Notes under the pieces: generated by a model
Database searches by the model: none
What the model was told of the DNA's origin: nothing
What the model saw: the letters and a program-made list of their open reading frames with translations, nothing else
Part shown: piece by piece, positions 1 to 12,012 of the stretch
Position numbering within the stretch: the stretch's first letter is position 1
Layout: every line of letters begins with the position of its first letter
Origin: Onchocerca volvulus
Taxonomy: Eukaryota > Nematoda > Chromadorea > Rhabditida > Onchocercidae
Assembly: GCA_000499405.2 (NCBI GenBank)
Contig: HG738138.1
Coordinates: 13,455,208-13,519,207, forward strand
Length of the DNA: 64,000 nucleotides
Reading direction: 5' to 3'
Made by a program: the position numbers and the translations under genes

Positions 1-931
1 AATAACGAAAGCATCATCAAAGTTGAATTTTTTTTTATTCGAAAAATGCGGATATGTTGCTGGCTTGTTGATTGTTCCAGGCTATAGGATGTCTAAAGTT
101 TTACGTTTCAATTATTTCGCTCAAATATGGTTATATCATAAAATTAGTATGCCTAATAAAATCCTAAATCGACTTTTCTAGCTTTTTAACTGCTCACTTT
201 TCTCTTTTTTCTTTGAAGGTCAAATGTAAATGAAAATTGGGTTTGTCGGATTAGCGTATTGAATTCCTTGATGAAGGCTTATTGTGTTAGCTGCCGTTGA
301 TGAGAAAAGTGAATTTCAAATAGACATTCCTTCTTCACAAAGAATTTTTCCACTTCGAAAATTTAAAAATTTGTATCGACAAAACTGTGTCGCTGTTAAA
401 ATATTTTTTTGATATCGCACAATTGAGCATTAAATAGACTGAATAACCGTTTTAGAGCAGTAAATCAGTACTTGACCGTAAATAGATATATACAGGAATG
501 ATGAAACGCGATGTCAGAAATAAATTTAATTTAAAAAAATAATAATTTAAATAAATGGTGAAGCATCTCTGATAAGTGCAATATCCCACAATTACTTTAC
601 ACGGCGCATGGACGTCTTTCCGAAGAATGGCGAGATAGCACGGCTAGAATCCTTCCCATCATTAACATTCGAACAACGTCCTTAGTTCCATTAGGTTGCA
701 CTTATGCGCTGCGAGCATTACAAATTGCTAATCATGATACTATAAGAGCCACGTGTAAATTATGATTAGCACTTTGTTATGCCTTTCGATGGCAGTCATA
801 ATTGTTTCATAAACTTGTGAGTAAAAAATGAGTTTTCTTATTGTGTTATAAAGTAAAAAAAACTGTCTGCTTGGTTTCAAGTTTTTTATTTTACATCATT
901 TCCGGAGGGCTTGTATTATTTCATCTGGTAA
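1..931. other. Intergenic, no gene seen
   Basis: AT-rich sequence with stops in all frames. I find no exon with plausible splice sites and no RNA gene here. Confidence 0.6.
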
Positions 932-1299
932 TTGAGATCATACTCGTCCAAAGATTCAAGTGGGAATAAGATCTATGAAAATCTAAAATCTATGATTTAT
1001 CTTCGATGTTGGTTAGCCTGCTGCTTGGGAAGCTCCACCAATATTTTTCAGGATGCTGGAGAGCATAATATTCAAGTTTTTGTGCATTGTTCAGCTGGCA
1101 TTGATCGCATATTTTAACAGGTGATTTTTAGATAAATTGATCTTATATACTGATGACGATTAAAGTGATATATTTTTTTGATAGGCTTAGCATCCCAATT
1201 ATAGAACCATATAATTTCAATTTGCAAAAATCGCTTTTATTAGCTGAGAAGAGAAAATATCGCGGATTCGAGATAGTACATACAAGTTATGGATACTGA
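932..1299 (+). pseudogene. Degenerate protein tyrosine phosphatase-like fragment
   Basis: An acceptor-like TTTTTCAG at about 1043-1050 is followed by an open stretch ending VFVHCSAGIDRIF and a stop. This closely resembles the PTP signature VHCSAG(I/V)GRTG, with Cys and Arg of the catalytic loop kept but the Gly and Thr around Arg lost. About 120 bases further on, in another frame, a second open stretch (about 1231-1299) reads AEKRKYRGFEIVHTSYGY, which recalls the segment after the PTP loop (R..R...V....QY). Stops and frame changes separate the two parts and I could not build a full PTP domain. I infer a dead PTP copy or an isolated catalytic exon; chance resemblance is possible. Confidence 0.4.
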
Positions 1300-2718
1300 A
1301 CACTCTCAGATGGCCTAACTAATAACTACTATGTCATCTGCAGATGGTTTCCATTGGACCTTTATTACCGGTGACAATAGGCGATAAACGTTTCAGTTAT
1401 ATTCACCACTTCTTTTAAAGTTTATTACTGAACTCAAAGTGTCTCATACAGAGAGCTTCACTTTTTCACATTTCTCCATGAATTATCTAGATTATATTCT
1501 GTTAATGAATAAATTCTGCATTTTTCTTTTTTTTTTCCTTAAAAAGACACATTTTTTTACATTTCAGAAGCATTATTTCTTCCTAAGCCATACATAATTC
1601 CAACTGATGTTCACTTCAAATTCGTTGTGTTTGGAACGAATTGAGAGTTTTTTTACAAATTGAGAGATTACCTAATTTCAAACAAGCAATAAAATATGAT
1701 CGGATGTATTTACAGAAAGAATGGTTTTTTAAAACTATGCAGGAAAGTCTTAAAAGATGAAATGAAGTTTTCTAGCAGATCCTTATGAAATCAAACTGAA
1801 ACTCGATGACAACAAACAGTTGAGGAATTTGTATCGTTCATCGAGATTATATGAATTAAAAGTATGATCTGCAAAGCAGAATATCCGAAAAGTCAGCATT
1901 CTGCTGGCTGAAAAAAAGTCTAAAAAAAAAAAAAAAAAAAGCCATTAGACAGAGTTCAGGATAGACTGCGGATATGGGTTAAAATCAAATTTTATCCACG
2001 AGGATTTGTAGGTTATCTTTAAAACCTGCAATAAATATGCTCCTTAGCTTTTGCAACATTATATCAAGCGTGTTGAAGACGAAGAGATAATAATATCGGT
2101 GATCCACTAACCTGACCTTATAATAACTATTTTTATCGCTTTTTCTTTCATTAGTCTTTCAGACCTTTACATCAAGGAAACTGTCAAATTGTATACGGCA
2201 AACTGTGCTTTGTCTTTCGTCTTTCTTCATGTTTCAACTATTACGTCTATTTTTTTTTTCATGTAAAAATTAAAATTAAACAAAAATACTCATTGGATTA
2301 CAGCTTCAGAATACAATATATAAAAGGAAAATACTTTGGTGTTTTCCGCTGAATACGACAGGAAGTTCGAAACAGGAAAGAATCTAAGCAATAATCACTG
2401 CCGCAATGATGCGATTGCTCAGATGAAATTTGGAACATATAAATTCAGAAAAATAATAATTGTTTTTTGTGTGAGAATTCCCACTAAATTTTTCGCTTTT
2501 GTAACAATGTTGTCGCCAAAAGAATATTAACGGACGATCTTTGACAAACCAAATTCTCTAAATCTGATTAAAATTACGTTGTAAATGTTCTACAGTTCAA
2601 ATTCGGCACAACTAAACTAATCCCAATGGGAAAGATTGTCGATTTGTCTCCCGGTAAAAAGGGTCATTTTGTTAAATGCTATCTACTGTAGGGAATTTCT
2701 ATATCAGGCTGATACGAT
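1300..2718. other. Intergenic, no gene seen
   Basis: AT-rich and closed in all frames apart from short stretches. A run of about 19 A lies near 1921-1939. No domain or RNA gene was recognised. Confidence 0.55.
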
Positions 2719-2856
2719 ATGCCCTGCGACCCTGGAAACAGTAATGATGATGATTCGATGGAAGGACTCCGAACGCCCTGTGACTCTGGAAACAGTAATG
2801 ATGATGATTCGATGGAAGGACTCCTAATCGAAAAGAAAAAAAGTTACGAAAGATAA
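2719..2856 (+). repeat. 54-bp tandem duplication inside a small acidic ORF
   Basis: Two direct copies begin at 2721 and 2775 (period 54). They differ at a few positions, including C/T changes. The period is a multiple of three, and one + frame from the ATG at 2719 to the stop at 2854-2856 gives 45 residues built from two 18-residue units of the form TPCDSGNSNDDDSMEGL, then a basic tail. The reverse strand is also open across the repeat. No splice context or homologue was recognised, so coding status is unproven. Confidence 0.6.
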
Positions 2857-3348
2857 TCTCAACAAATATTGCGCTGCAAAAAATGAAATCATCCCGTGGA
2901 ATCCTGAGACTACGGTGTGTTGTTTTCATATATTTTCTTTGATTTCAGGTTTCAGAACAGCACCCAATTAGGTTGGTAACAAGATGGGTAGGTGTTAGGA
3001 TGATATATGCAATTTCAGGTTATAATATACTCAATAAACTTTTCTGGACAACTTCTCTGCTGCATTTTTCTGTTTTATAGTTGTAATGTCAGTTTTAATT
3101 ATACATGATTTTGTTCGGATCTAACCTATTACGTAAAAGGGTTTTGGATATAAAAAAACTAGTTTCCAAAATATGGTGGTAATGTCAAGAGCATTAGGAA
3201 CTAATTCGAGAAAGTGCAGATATCGCCATATTTTCAGTTTATTTTACTTTTTTTTCCAGAAAATTTATTATCAATTCGAGACATCAAAAAAGTGCCAAAT
3301 AATTGTGGTGTATCAGTTTTCATCTCTATCTGATTTTTATAAGCCACA
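2857..3348. other. 5' flank of the AP-2 sigma gene
   Basis: AT-rich sequence containing whatever promoter the downstream gene uses. No TATA box or trans-splice acceptor stands out; the bases just before the ATG (TTTTTATAAG at about 3334-3343) are only a weak acceptor candidate. Confidence 0.4.
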
Positions 3349-4622
3349 ATGATACGATTTATTCTTATCCAAAATCGTGCAGGCAAAACTCGATTGGCTA
3401 AATGGTACATGAACTTTGATAATGATGAAAAGCAGAAACTGATAGAAGAGGTTCATGCTTGTGTAACGGTACGAGATGCTAAGCATACAAATTTTGTAGA
3501 AGTAAGTTTTTTCTTTCCTTCCTCTCTACTTTGCTATCAGTAGTTATTTGAAATGACGCTTAGTTTGGGCTTCTAAGAAATAATCTGTCAAAGAATACTG
3601 TAATTCAAAATTTGTGGAATAGCAGTAGAATAGTAACTTCAGTAGCGTAAAGAGGAGCGATATTTCTTCCAAGAAATTTTGAATTTAATTCTTGAAGAAA
3701 GAAAAAATCAATGCAGTAAGGAAATACCATGTCAGATCAGAAATATTTGTCGAAGATGTATGAAAGTATTCGACGAGAACATGAAACTCGCCATAAAGTC
3801 CTTATTCTCAGTGGCTTCCAGTACATTATTTTTTAGTTTCGAAGTTTCAAAATAGTTTATCGGCGTTACGCTGGTCTGTATTTTTGCATTTGTGTTGATA
3901 TACTGGACAATAATTTGTATTATCTGGAAGCAATACATAATTTTGTGGAGGTTTTAAATGAATATTTTCACAACGTATGCGAACTTGATCTAGTGTTCAA
4001 TTTTTATAAGGTAGATATTTCTTTTTTTTCTTTCTTCCCGATCAATATATATATTCAGATGTTATTCATAATTCAATAAAGAAGTATAGTATAGTTCCAG
4101 ATGATTCCAGATTTTATTTCTATTCAGATATATTGTAAGTGTGTTGCTTAGCATTGAAAGCTTCTTTTTGTATCATAGTTGCATGGACTGCTCATCAAAA
4201 TAATGTTGTGGAAAAGAATGCTAAACTTTATATCATATTTCAGTATTTATGGTACTTCTTCCTGGGCATTGAGAGATTTTCTGTTTTATACTCACAGCAG
4301 TGAGTAAAACATCTGTTAAAAAAATTACATATTGGTAAAAATACAGAACCTCTATATTCTAACTCATCAAATCGATAAATTTTTATCACATTGATTTCCG
4401 TTTTATTTTTATTTATTTATTTTTTTCAGTAACCATACTTAGCTGGCCATGTTTTTTATTTAGCCATTTTTCTTAATATTTGCAAATTGCCCGGAATTCC
4501 ATTTTATAACCTTCTTTTAGGTTTATACAGTCGTGGATGAAATGTTTTTGGCTGGTGAAATACGTGAAACTTCGCAAACTAAGGTGCTGAAACAACTGCT
4601 CATGCTTTCATCTTTGGAGTGA
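3349..4622 (+). CDS. AP2S1: AP-2 clathrin adaptor complex, sigma subunit
   Basis: Three exons, 3349-3501, 3837-4010 and 4521-4622, all joined in phase 0 with GT donors and TTTTAG acceptors, give a complete 142-residue protein, the family's exact usual length. The start [20 protein letters not shown], the middle [14 protein letters not shown] and the C-terminal [13 protein letters not shown] are diagnostic of AP-2 sigma and distinguish it from the longer AP-1 and AP-3 sigma chains. It is the small longin-fold core subunit of the AP-2 heterotetramer at the plasma membrane, where sigma helps bind [DE]xxxL[LI] dileucine cargo signals during clathrin-mediated endocytosis. The product should be functional: no stops, no missing segment. 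C. elegans calls its orthologue aps-2. Nothing in the sequence shows special regulation; the flanking kilobases hold no gene that would suggest an operon. Confidence 0.97.
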
Positions 4623-6924
4623 TTGAATAGTTTCCATATGACATAAATTTTTGATTTCCATTAATGTGGTCTTTTTTGAATTTCTTTTTTTTTTTTTTTT
4701 TTTTTTTTTCACTTTGACAAGCATGCAGTTGGTACAATGAAAACTTCAGATATTTATTTCACAGCTGCATATTCATAAATAATTTTTGATATTTAGGTAA
4801 CATTACATTTCTTTTTTCATCCTTCATTTTTGGTACCGTACTGCTAAAAAGAGATTAATATGTGTATTAAGCAACTTTACATATTTCACTGTATCATAAA
4901 ATATGGATCTACAGAAATTTTTTTTTTTTTTTTTTTCCAGCTCATCACAATGGTTAAGATAAAACCATTTGTAGAGAATTTCCCATCAGTCAAGTCAAAT
5001 CAATGTACATGTTTTGTAAATGTGATAGATTTGTGAATTCTCATTCTATGCACCAGTGAACATTATTCGTGTTCACACTTTTATTCATTTATTTATTTTT
5101 GAGGTCATTGCAGTAGTTTACATAAATTTTTCTTGAAAACAAATTTTCAGTTAGTGCCACACTTTCATTTATTTTAAAGAGATGATTTTGTCTATTAATT
5201 TAAGATGAACAGCCTTTGGAATGCAATGAATGCCTTATCAAAAAAACAGTGTTTTGGAGATTAACGTGATTTCTGTTACGTTTTCACAGCAATTCGATGT
5301 CAAAATGCGGGAGAAAATTTTCTAATTCCCAGATGAGGCAGGCATGTTGCTTAAATCAAATGATCATACTAGACAGATAGCTAGTTGTTTCTTCATCTAA
5401 TTTTTTTCCTTTATTTAGTCTTATTTCATTCCTTTACAAGTTTAAAGTTTTCCCACTGTCGTCCTTACTGCCATTAATAGTACATGAAATTTATTTTTAG
5501 AAAATAAACATTTTATTCTATTTAGTGCTGCTTTCTGGAACTCATGTAACTTTATTTTTTTGTTATAACGCTCGGTGATTGTTTTCAGTAATTTGTTTTA
5601 TAATGTTATTATTATTATAGTTCATATGTCTCGAAACAATGTATTATTTTGTAAGAATGGAGAATTTAATGGAATTGAAATTTGTGTTATATGTTTATAG
5701 GTAACTAGTAGAACCTAAAATAAGGGAGGGATTGTTTGAGTGTTTTAAAAGAACTAGCTTGTTAGTGATCGAGTTAGACAGAAAAATCTAAACATCCTAT
5801 TTCTTGGAATGAGTTGTCGTTCATGGCAATTAAGTATAGTTATGATCAATTATGATAGCTTAGATGTTTGGAGTATAAATGTTGAAAATATGATCCTCAA
5901 TAATGCATTAGTATGATATGTTAATAAACGCTTGTGATATCTTTTATTGAAAATTGGTTTAAATACTAAATAAAAAAAAAAAAAAAGCTTCTTGTCCTGT
6001 CATTTTTTTTGACTCCTCTTTTTCATTCTTCTGAGTAATGTAGAAGAAACTATCGTTTCTTTAAGGTTTTTTTTTTTTTTTTTAGGATTTTAAATGTTCT
6101 TGTTTACCAAGTTTTGAATTAATGGCATCAAATTTAAGCTTGGTTTCTGTTTAATTTAGATGATGTTGAAATCGTTTCAGTAAATTGATGTTGCTTAGTT
6201 ATTCGGTCGAATAATTTACTAATATTGATTACATGATTTAATCACCTCTGCACAGGTTCGAGAAAATTCCAATAATATTGTCATACTCAGTGCATTAATT
6301 CCTGCCTACCTTATATGATTTTTATGAATTTTGTTAAATATTTATGGAAATTTGTTCATGTTCAGATCTCAACAGTGCCGAAATGATGATACATCTTATT
6401 CTGATGCAAAAATAGTTTTAACGTGGGGAAAAGATCAACATTTATAATATATCGAAAAGACAGTCTAATTATCAATTTCGGCTGCTATTTGTTAAAGGAT
6501 TTTTCGAGTTTTTAAGCTTTGTTTTATCATTCGGGTTATTATTGTGCATATCCCGATTACTCGGACTTTTTTCTATTCTTGTTATCAGTTCAAGAGTTAG
6601 GTAATGAAACTGAAGAGTCGTTTAACAATGAGTAAGTAATAACTAGGCCCTGCTTTGTCTCGTAAAAATTCATTCCCTATTTTTCACTCAAGAAACAATG
6701 GATTAACTATGAAAAAAGGAAAATCGAGATAAAATACGTAAAATCTACCTGAGAAAAGTGTAATCAGCTAAGAGTCAAAAATGTCACCTAGTAAAGTAGC
6801 CACACAACAAACTGAAATTCTCTCTTACCGAAAAAAAAGCAGAAAAGAAATTTAGAACACAACCTCATATGCTCTTTAAGACTACTGACAAATGGCATGT
6901 GAATGCATATGTTAGTTTAGAAGA
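4623..6924. other. 3' flank of AP-2 sigma and intergenic DNA
   Basis: Contains long T runs (about 4686-4709 and 4919-4937) and AATAAA-type signals (near 5504 and in TTAATAAACG near 5922) that could serve the AP-2 sigma mRNA. No ORF or RNA gene is supported. Confidence 0.5.
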
Positions 6925-7900
6925 TTGTTATCATATCTTAATATACAACATGAGCTTCCACATTATGGAATGACTGCAGGATACTTCAAAAGAATAGATA
7001 TCAATTATTCGGATTTAGCTCAGCTTGAAAACCCGAAATCTCGAAATAACTTTTACATTGAGCTTTCAAAAATACTGGTTATGCTGGAATTGGTTGTATG
7101 TTTTTGATATGTTCTTGAGATACCGGGCTTAGATGTTGAAGAAAAAAAGGTTGTTCTGTTTCTGGATGAATTTTGTGATTTATATAGAATGTCATTTGCA
7201 TGTTGACATGTACAGTAGAGTCATTTACTGTATTTGACAATTGGAAATTCGAAAATGAAAAGATGCTATTCATCCAAGTAGATTTTCTAAATGAGCTTAT
7301 GAAAATACTTCCAGGGTTCTAAAAATTGTTGGTGGATATGATTCAGGATAGATATTTGGCATTCCTAGCTTAAGCATTTTAAATATTTTGGCAGTCCTCC
7401 AAAAAATTTGTTTAATGTTAGACATATGCTTTAACATCACAAATGAAGTGAATTTGAAATTGGTAGGATTTGACAATGAATCGAATATTCAGTTTACATA
7501 GCTTTAGTGAAACCGTAATTGAAGCGATTTTTGAGATATGTAAACTCTATAAATTGGGAATAGCTGATAGATTGTTATTTTGAAAGAAGTATAATGAACT
7601 TGTTCAATGTATCGGTTTGCAAAGCTATTGCATGATTGCAAGAACACGATCTTTTGAATAATCCGGAACTGAATCGTTACTTTTCGAGACTATTGATTAG
7701 ATTCAGATGATTTACAAGCTATCAGTGAAGCTTTTCCTATCATTATTATAAATCGTTCAGTTTTCCAACTCAGCGAGAAGCATATGAAATTGCTTGTAGT
7801 CCGATTTTTTTGATTGTTAGTAGTGCTCAAAATGCCATTTAAATATCTCTGCTTTCACTTTATCAAGGAATGTCTCGCATTTTATACTTTTACATTTGTC
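6925..7900 (+). pseudogene. Broken protein fragments, weakly exportin-7-like
   Basis: Several protein-like segments appear in order on the + strand but in different frames, interrupted by stops: one ending NPKSRNNFYIELSKILVMLEL (to about 7095), one reading EIPGLDVEEKKVVLFLDEFC (about 7117-7176), and one reading EHDLLNNPELNRYFSRLL (about 7640-7693). Order and wording recall the C-terminal HEAT region of exportin-7/RanBP16 (an RNTFYTTLGRLLMV-like helix, later an SDLLDYPKLSQSYYSLL-like helix). The match is weak and made by eye. Frame changes without splice sites argue for a decayed copy rather than a spliced gene. Chance resemblance remains possible. Confidence 0.3.
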
Positions 7901-10900
7901 AAGTAAGCACATCAATCTGTGTATGTTATGCATTTCGGTGTCTTTTTCAGAGCAGATGCACTTTGGCTTTTTTTTATCCCGAAACATTTAAGATAAAGTT
8001 TCAAATCACTAAAAGATAGTTGACTGCCGTTGAAACTGGAGAAAGATAAGATAATTCTTCGATTGAAGCAATATGTGAAAGTCTATTAACTATCATTTTT
8101 CGGTTCATTTCAATATTCTCTTATCAATGAAATTTTAAGTTCTCGGAGCAATTTCAGATAAATTCTGGATTTGATTTGTTAGCGAAGATTCTTGCTTGTA
8201 TCAGTCATAAATTCTTCAAACCTGTAATAATCGGTTCAAATGATATATTTTACGTAAATTTCACAATTCTTAACTAACCAGTGCAAGTCATCAAAAATGA
8301 AAAGGGTAACTTACCATTTTTTTGTTACCATTTAGAGAAAGGTACTGTAGGAGTATGAATGATGCTAATTGTAATGAATGAAAGTTCTTTTATTATTGAA
8401 ACTCTGCTTGTTGCCAACTGAAAAACACACGAAGTATTGTAACAGGAAAGAATGACAGCAGATGATTATAAATTATTGCCGAAGAGCGTCAATCAAAGAA
8501 AAAGCGTTTAGTTTGAATTTTAAGCTTTTCTTATTTGTTTTCAAGTTCTTAAAAATTTTTCTAAATTCTTAGCAAAACTGAACTAGAAAATTACGAGAAT
8601 CACCCAAAAATTTTCTATTGGTAAATTAGAAATTTAAAATTAAAAAAAAAAAATTTATCTTATTTTTTCCAGAAAGAGATAAGTAATGCCTACAACGGTA
8701 ACGGAATATCGAAGCAATGATTTCATATTTGATGAAATGATCTTTATGAGTTTAGTTTTTCGCTATATTTATCGTTTTGGCTATTGACATCCGCACGAAG
8801 TACATCTATTTCTTTACTATTTGCACATTCCGCTGTTTCGCACTTTTAGCTATTAGAACATTTGAAATTCGATAATGCTTAACTGGTCTTTAATCCTACT
8901 TTATTATGACCTATAGATACTAAGTAAGAATTGTGAAATTTCCGTAAAATATAAAATGAAATGAAATGAAACAGTGTGAATAACACTGTAGTTGTCAAGT
9001 GATTGAATCATATTTCCGAACTCTTTCATTCTATCCAATTTTTTATTGGCTTTCTGCTGTACAATCATAATTTGATATAAAAAAAGCGACTTTTTTCGAT
9101 TTATTCCCGTACCCATTACTGACAGCAGCGCAAATTTGTTAGTCATCATATCGAAGAGCCCAAACTTAGAAACTGTTGTAATCCTAATCGTCTTTACATT
9201 TGGTATTTCTGAAAATGACATTTCATTAAATATAGAGCAAGATGATGTGATTCTTTCCGCGCTGTTGTTAGAAAGCACCGATTTGTGGAATTCGTTTCAA
9301 AAAAAGAAGGAGAAGGAAAAATCTGGGTTCTGAAGAGAGGTTATGATAGGAGAGAAACGGAAGGAAGACCGACTGATTGAATCCATATGCGGTGTTCTTG
9401 ATCAATTACCTTTCATTTTTTTTTTTATATCTCGGCATAAAAAAAATTCAATATTTTCCAAGCGTAGGTTGAAATTTCAGAAATTCAAAAGATGCTAAGC
9501 AATCAAAGCATATCAATGTTTTTTTTTTTTTTTTATTTGATACCTGATTTATTCCAAAATATAACAACTATGTCAACTATTGCTTGATGAGAAAGTGCCG
9601 TAGGTGAGGCGCTTAAGCATCATTACGCATTATAATAGAATGACTCATATAAGTGAGAAAATTCACTGTCATGAATTGCTTGAATACTTGTTGACAACTT
9701 CTAATTATGCTTATTCTATTGGTCATTTCTGAAATTGAAAAAACTGTTTCAGCAGCTAATTTAAATAGGATCAGAGCCAATTCGACTGGAGATTCCGTTG
9801 ATAGTGCTAGACATACCGAAGTCGCGATAAAGACTCTTATTAGCCACTTATTTATTTATGTTGATTTCGTCCTTTAAGCCAATGTTAGGAGAATAATTTG
9901 GATTACAATGATGTGATTTGTCACAGAAATATTTTCTTAATTGTAGCATAGCGATCGTTAAATGTACCGAAACAGCACGGAACGAACTGTATACATATTA
10001 AAGTGATAACTGTTGTGGACCGAAACTATTCCCCGACAGCTCGTCACTTTTCTTCTCTTCACGTTCATTCCTGCTGTTGAGGATGATGATGATGTTGATG
10101 GGATAATGCGAGGGTTGAGGAACGGGCAGGGACGTTCCCAGGTATGCACAATATTCAATCATCATAAATACATATCGAGCCATTACGATCATGTTTAGTT
10201 TGTTCCTTGTTGAGCACTCAAAAGTCTCTATTGCGATTTGAGGTTGCTGTTGTGGTTGTTGATGTCGACGTACGGACGATTTTCATCCATCGGTAATACC
10301 ACAAGCACCACCCCCATCCATCCATCCTATGCACAAAATGCTTTTGTTGTGCGCTCGCTGCCTCAGAACAAGTTTACAGGTGGTATACATGCGCCGTGTT
10401 TTTCCAAATTACCATTTCAGATCTGCAACATTTGCGCTTCTTCCTCATTTCCATTATGGCAACACTTCTCACAAGCACGCAGCTTTCTTCTTCGAGGACA
10501 TTCTGAAGTGCAAATATTCTTTGATGTGTACTTCTTTTCATCAGTCAAGTTTGGCCTAATGAGAGAGATGTTTATTGGACATCACGCTCCACACCCCTAC
10601 ACATCTGTACATTTCAGATAACTTGTTTAGTTGAATAGATCACACCAGAGCTAGTTCTAAAATAACACCATTTTTCAAAAAATGGCTGAAAGATGCCTCT
10701 TCAGAACTATTTTAAAAAGTCCCTATCTTCCAATAGCCATTAAAATACCATATTTTAGATTCAAATAAAATTTTAAATTCACTGAAGTATTAGTCTTTCT
10801 TCCGAATTGATATCCACGACCCTGTCTGTGTGAATAGTGCATTACTCAAGAGCTGCACTATAATTCCCACTTACTGTGACTTTTGCAACTTGAATTTTAT

Positions 10901-11021
10901 GGACGATTATTGCAACAACTGCATATTATACGTATTAAACGCTATAATTAACTGATGATTTGTGAATTGATTGTTTGAATTAAAGTTTTCTTACAAATTT
11001 CGAAATTTTTATTAAAGGTTG
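7901..11021. other. Intergenic; includes a less AT-rich patch
   Basis: No convincing gene. The patch at about 10010-10620 is visibly richer in G and C than its surroundings, with CCACC/CATCCATCC runs and overlapping ORFs on both strands, none with a recognisable domain. Such a patch upstream of a gene could be a promoter or 5' untranslated region for the membrane protein starting near 11022; that is inference. Overlapping ORFs on both strands near 8904-9333 have no recognisable product. Confidence 0.4.
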
Positions 11022-11964
11022 ATGGTACCACATACGCTATTTGTTGGTATCTCTGTTTTCATCAGAGTATTCATTTTGGTAAGTGTTATAACTTCTCTTT
11101 TTTACCAGTAATTGTTGAACATATATGACGATTCCTTGCCATCGAAGAACTCACTTTCTTTACAGTATCTATAACCGAGAATAGAAAATACAAAATTTTC
11201 CATCATTTCTTGCAAATTCTTTAATTGTTATTTCCTGAACTTGCTTTGCTAGATATGATACGAAGTTGAAATGCTATGAAAACCAAAACTCTATTTAGTT
11301 GAATATGCTAAATTAAATATCTCTTAAACAATCTCTGTCATATCATGACTTAATCTAATAAGAAGTGTGTTAGGCTTGTTTGTAGCCCGTAATTATGTTA
11401 CCTGCGCTGCATGGTGAAATTTATCTAATATGCTTCGACTATTTTTTTTATCCGATTTTCCTACATAGTTCGACTGTTCGACTTTATGCACTCAGCCATT
11501 TACACCAAATTTTCAAATACCCTTTGTTCCTTCGTTTAGCAGCCACGAAAAGGTAATGCTGGAAAAGTAGAACTAATTTTGCAATTGATTATTAATGAAT
11601 TTTAAAGGCATATCATCATGTTTATACTGCTGAATGAATAGAAATTAAGCAAAAAAAAAAAAAAAAACTATATAGCCAAACTAAATGTTTAGAAAATTTT
11701 CGTAAATTTTGAATTCTAATCTGTCTTACTTTACATCCTTTTCATTCTTCAATTAAGCAGCAAAAAATTCGTATATATGAATCGTTCAACACTCGAAGCA
11801 TTTTGTTGAATGTTGTTGAATGGGTTACACTAGAAAAAGCGAAGGAATAATGAATATATGGATTTGAAAAATGTAAATTGATTCAACACCATTCTTGTGA
11901 AATGATGAATGAAAAATCATCTCATGGACGCACAAATTGAAAAATTTGTGCAAATATATTTTCT

Positions 11965-12012
<48 letters not shown>

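Noticed and set aside
8904..9333. 124-codon minus-strand ORF overlapping a 65-codon plus-strand ORF
   Set aside because: The two overlap on opposite strands, have no domain, signal or splice context, and neither can be preferred.
10238..10621. 127-codon plus-strand ORF
   Set aside because: Longest open stretch locally, but overlaps a second open frame, lies in a GC-richer patch where stops are rarer, and resembles no protein.
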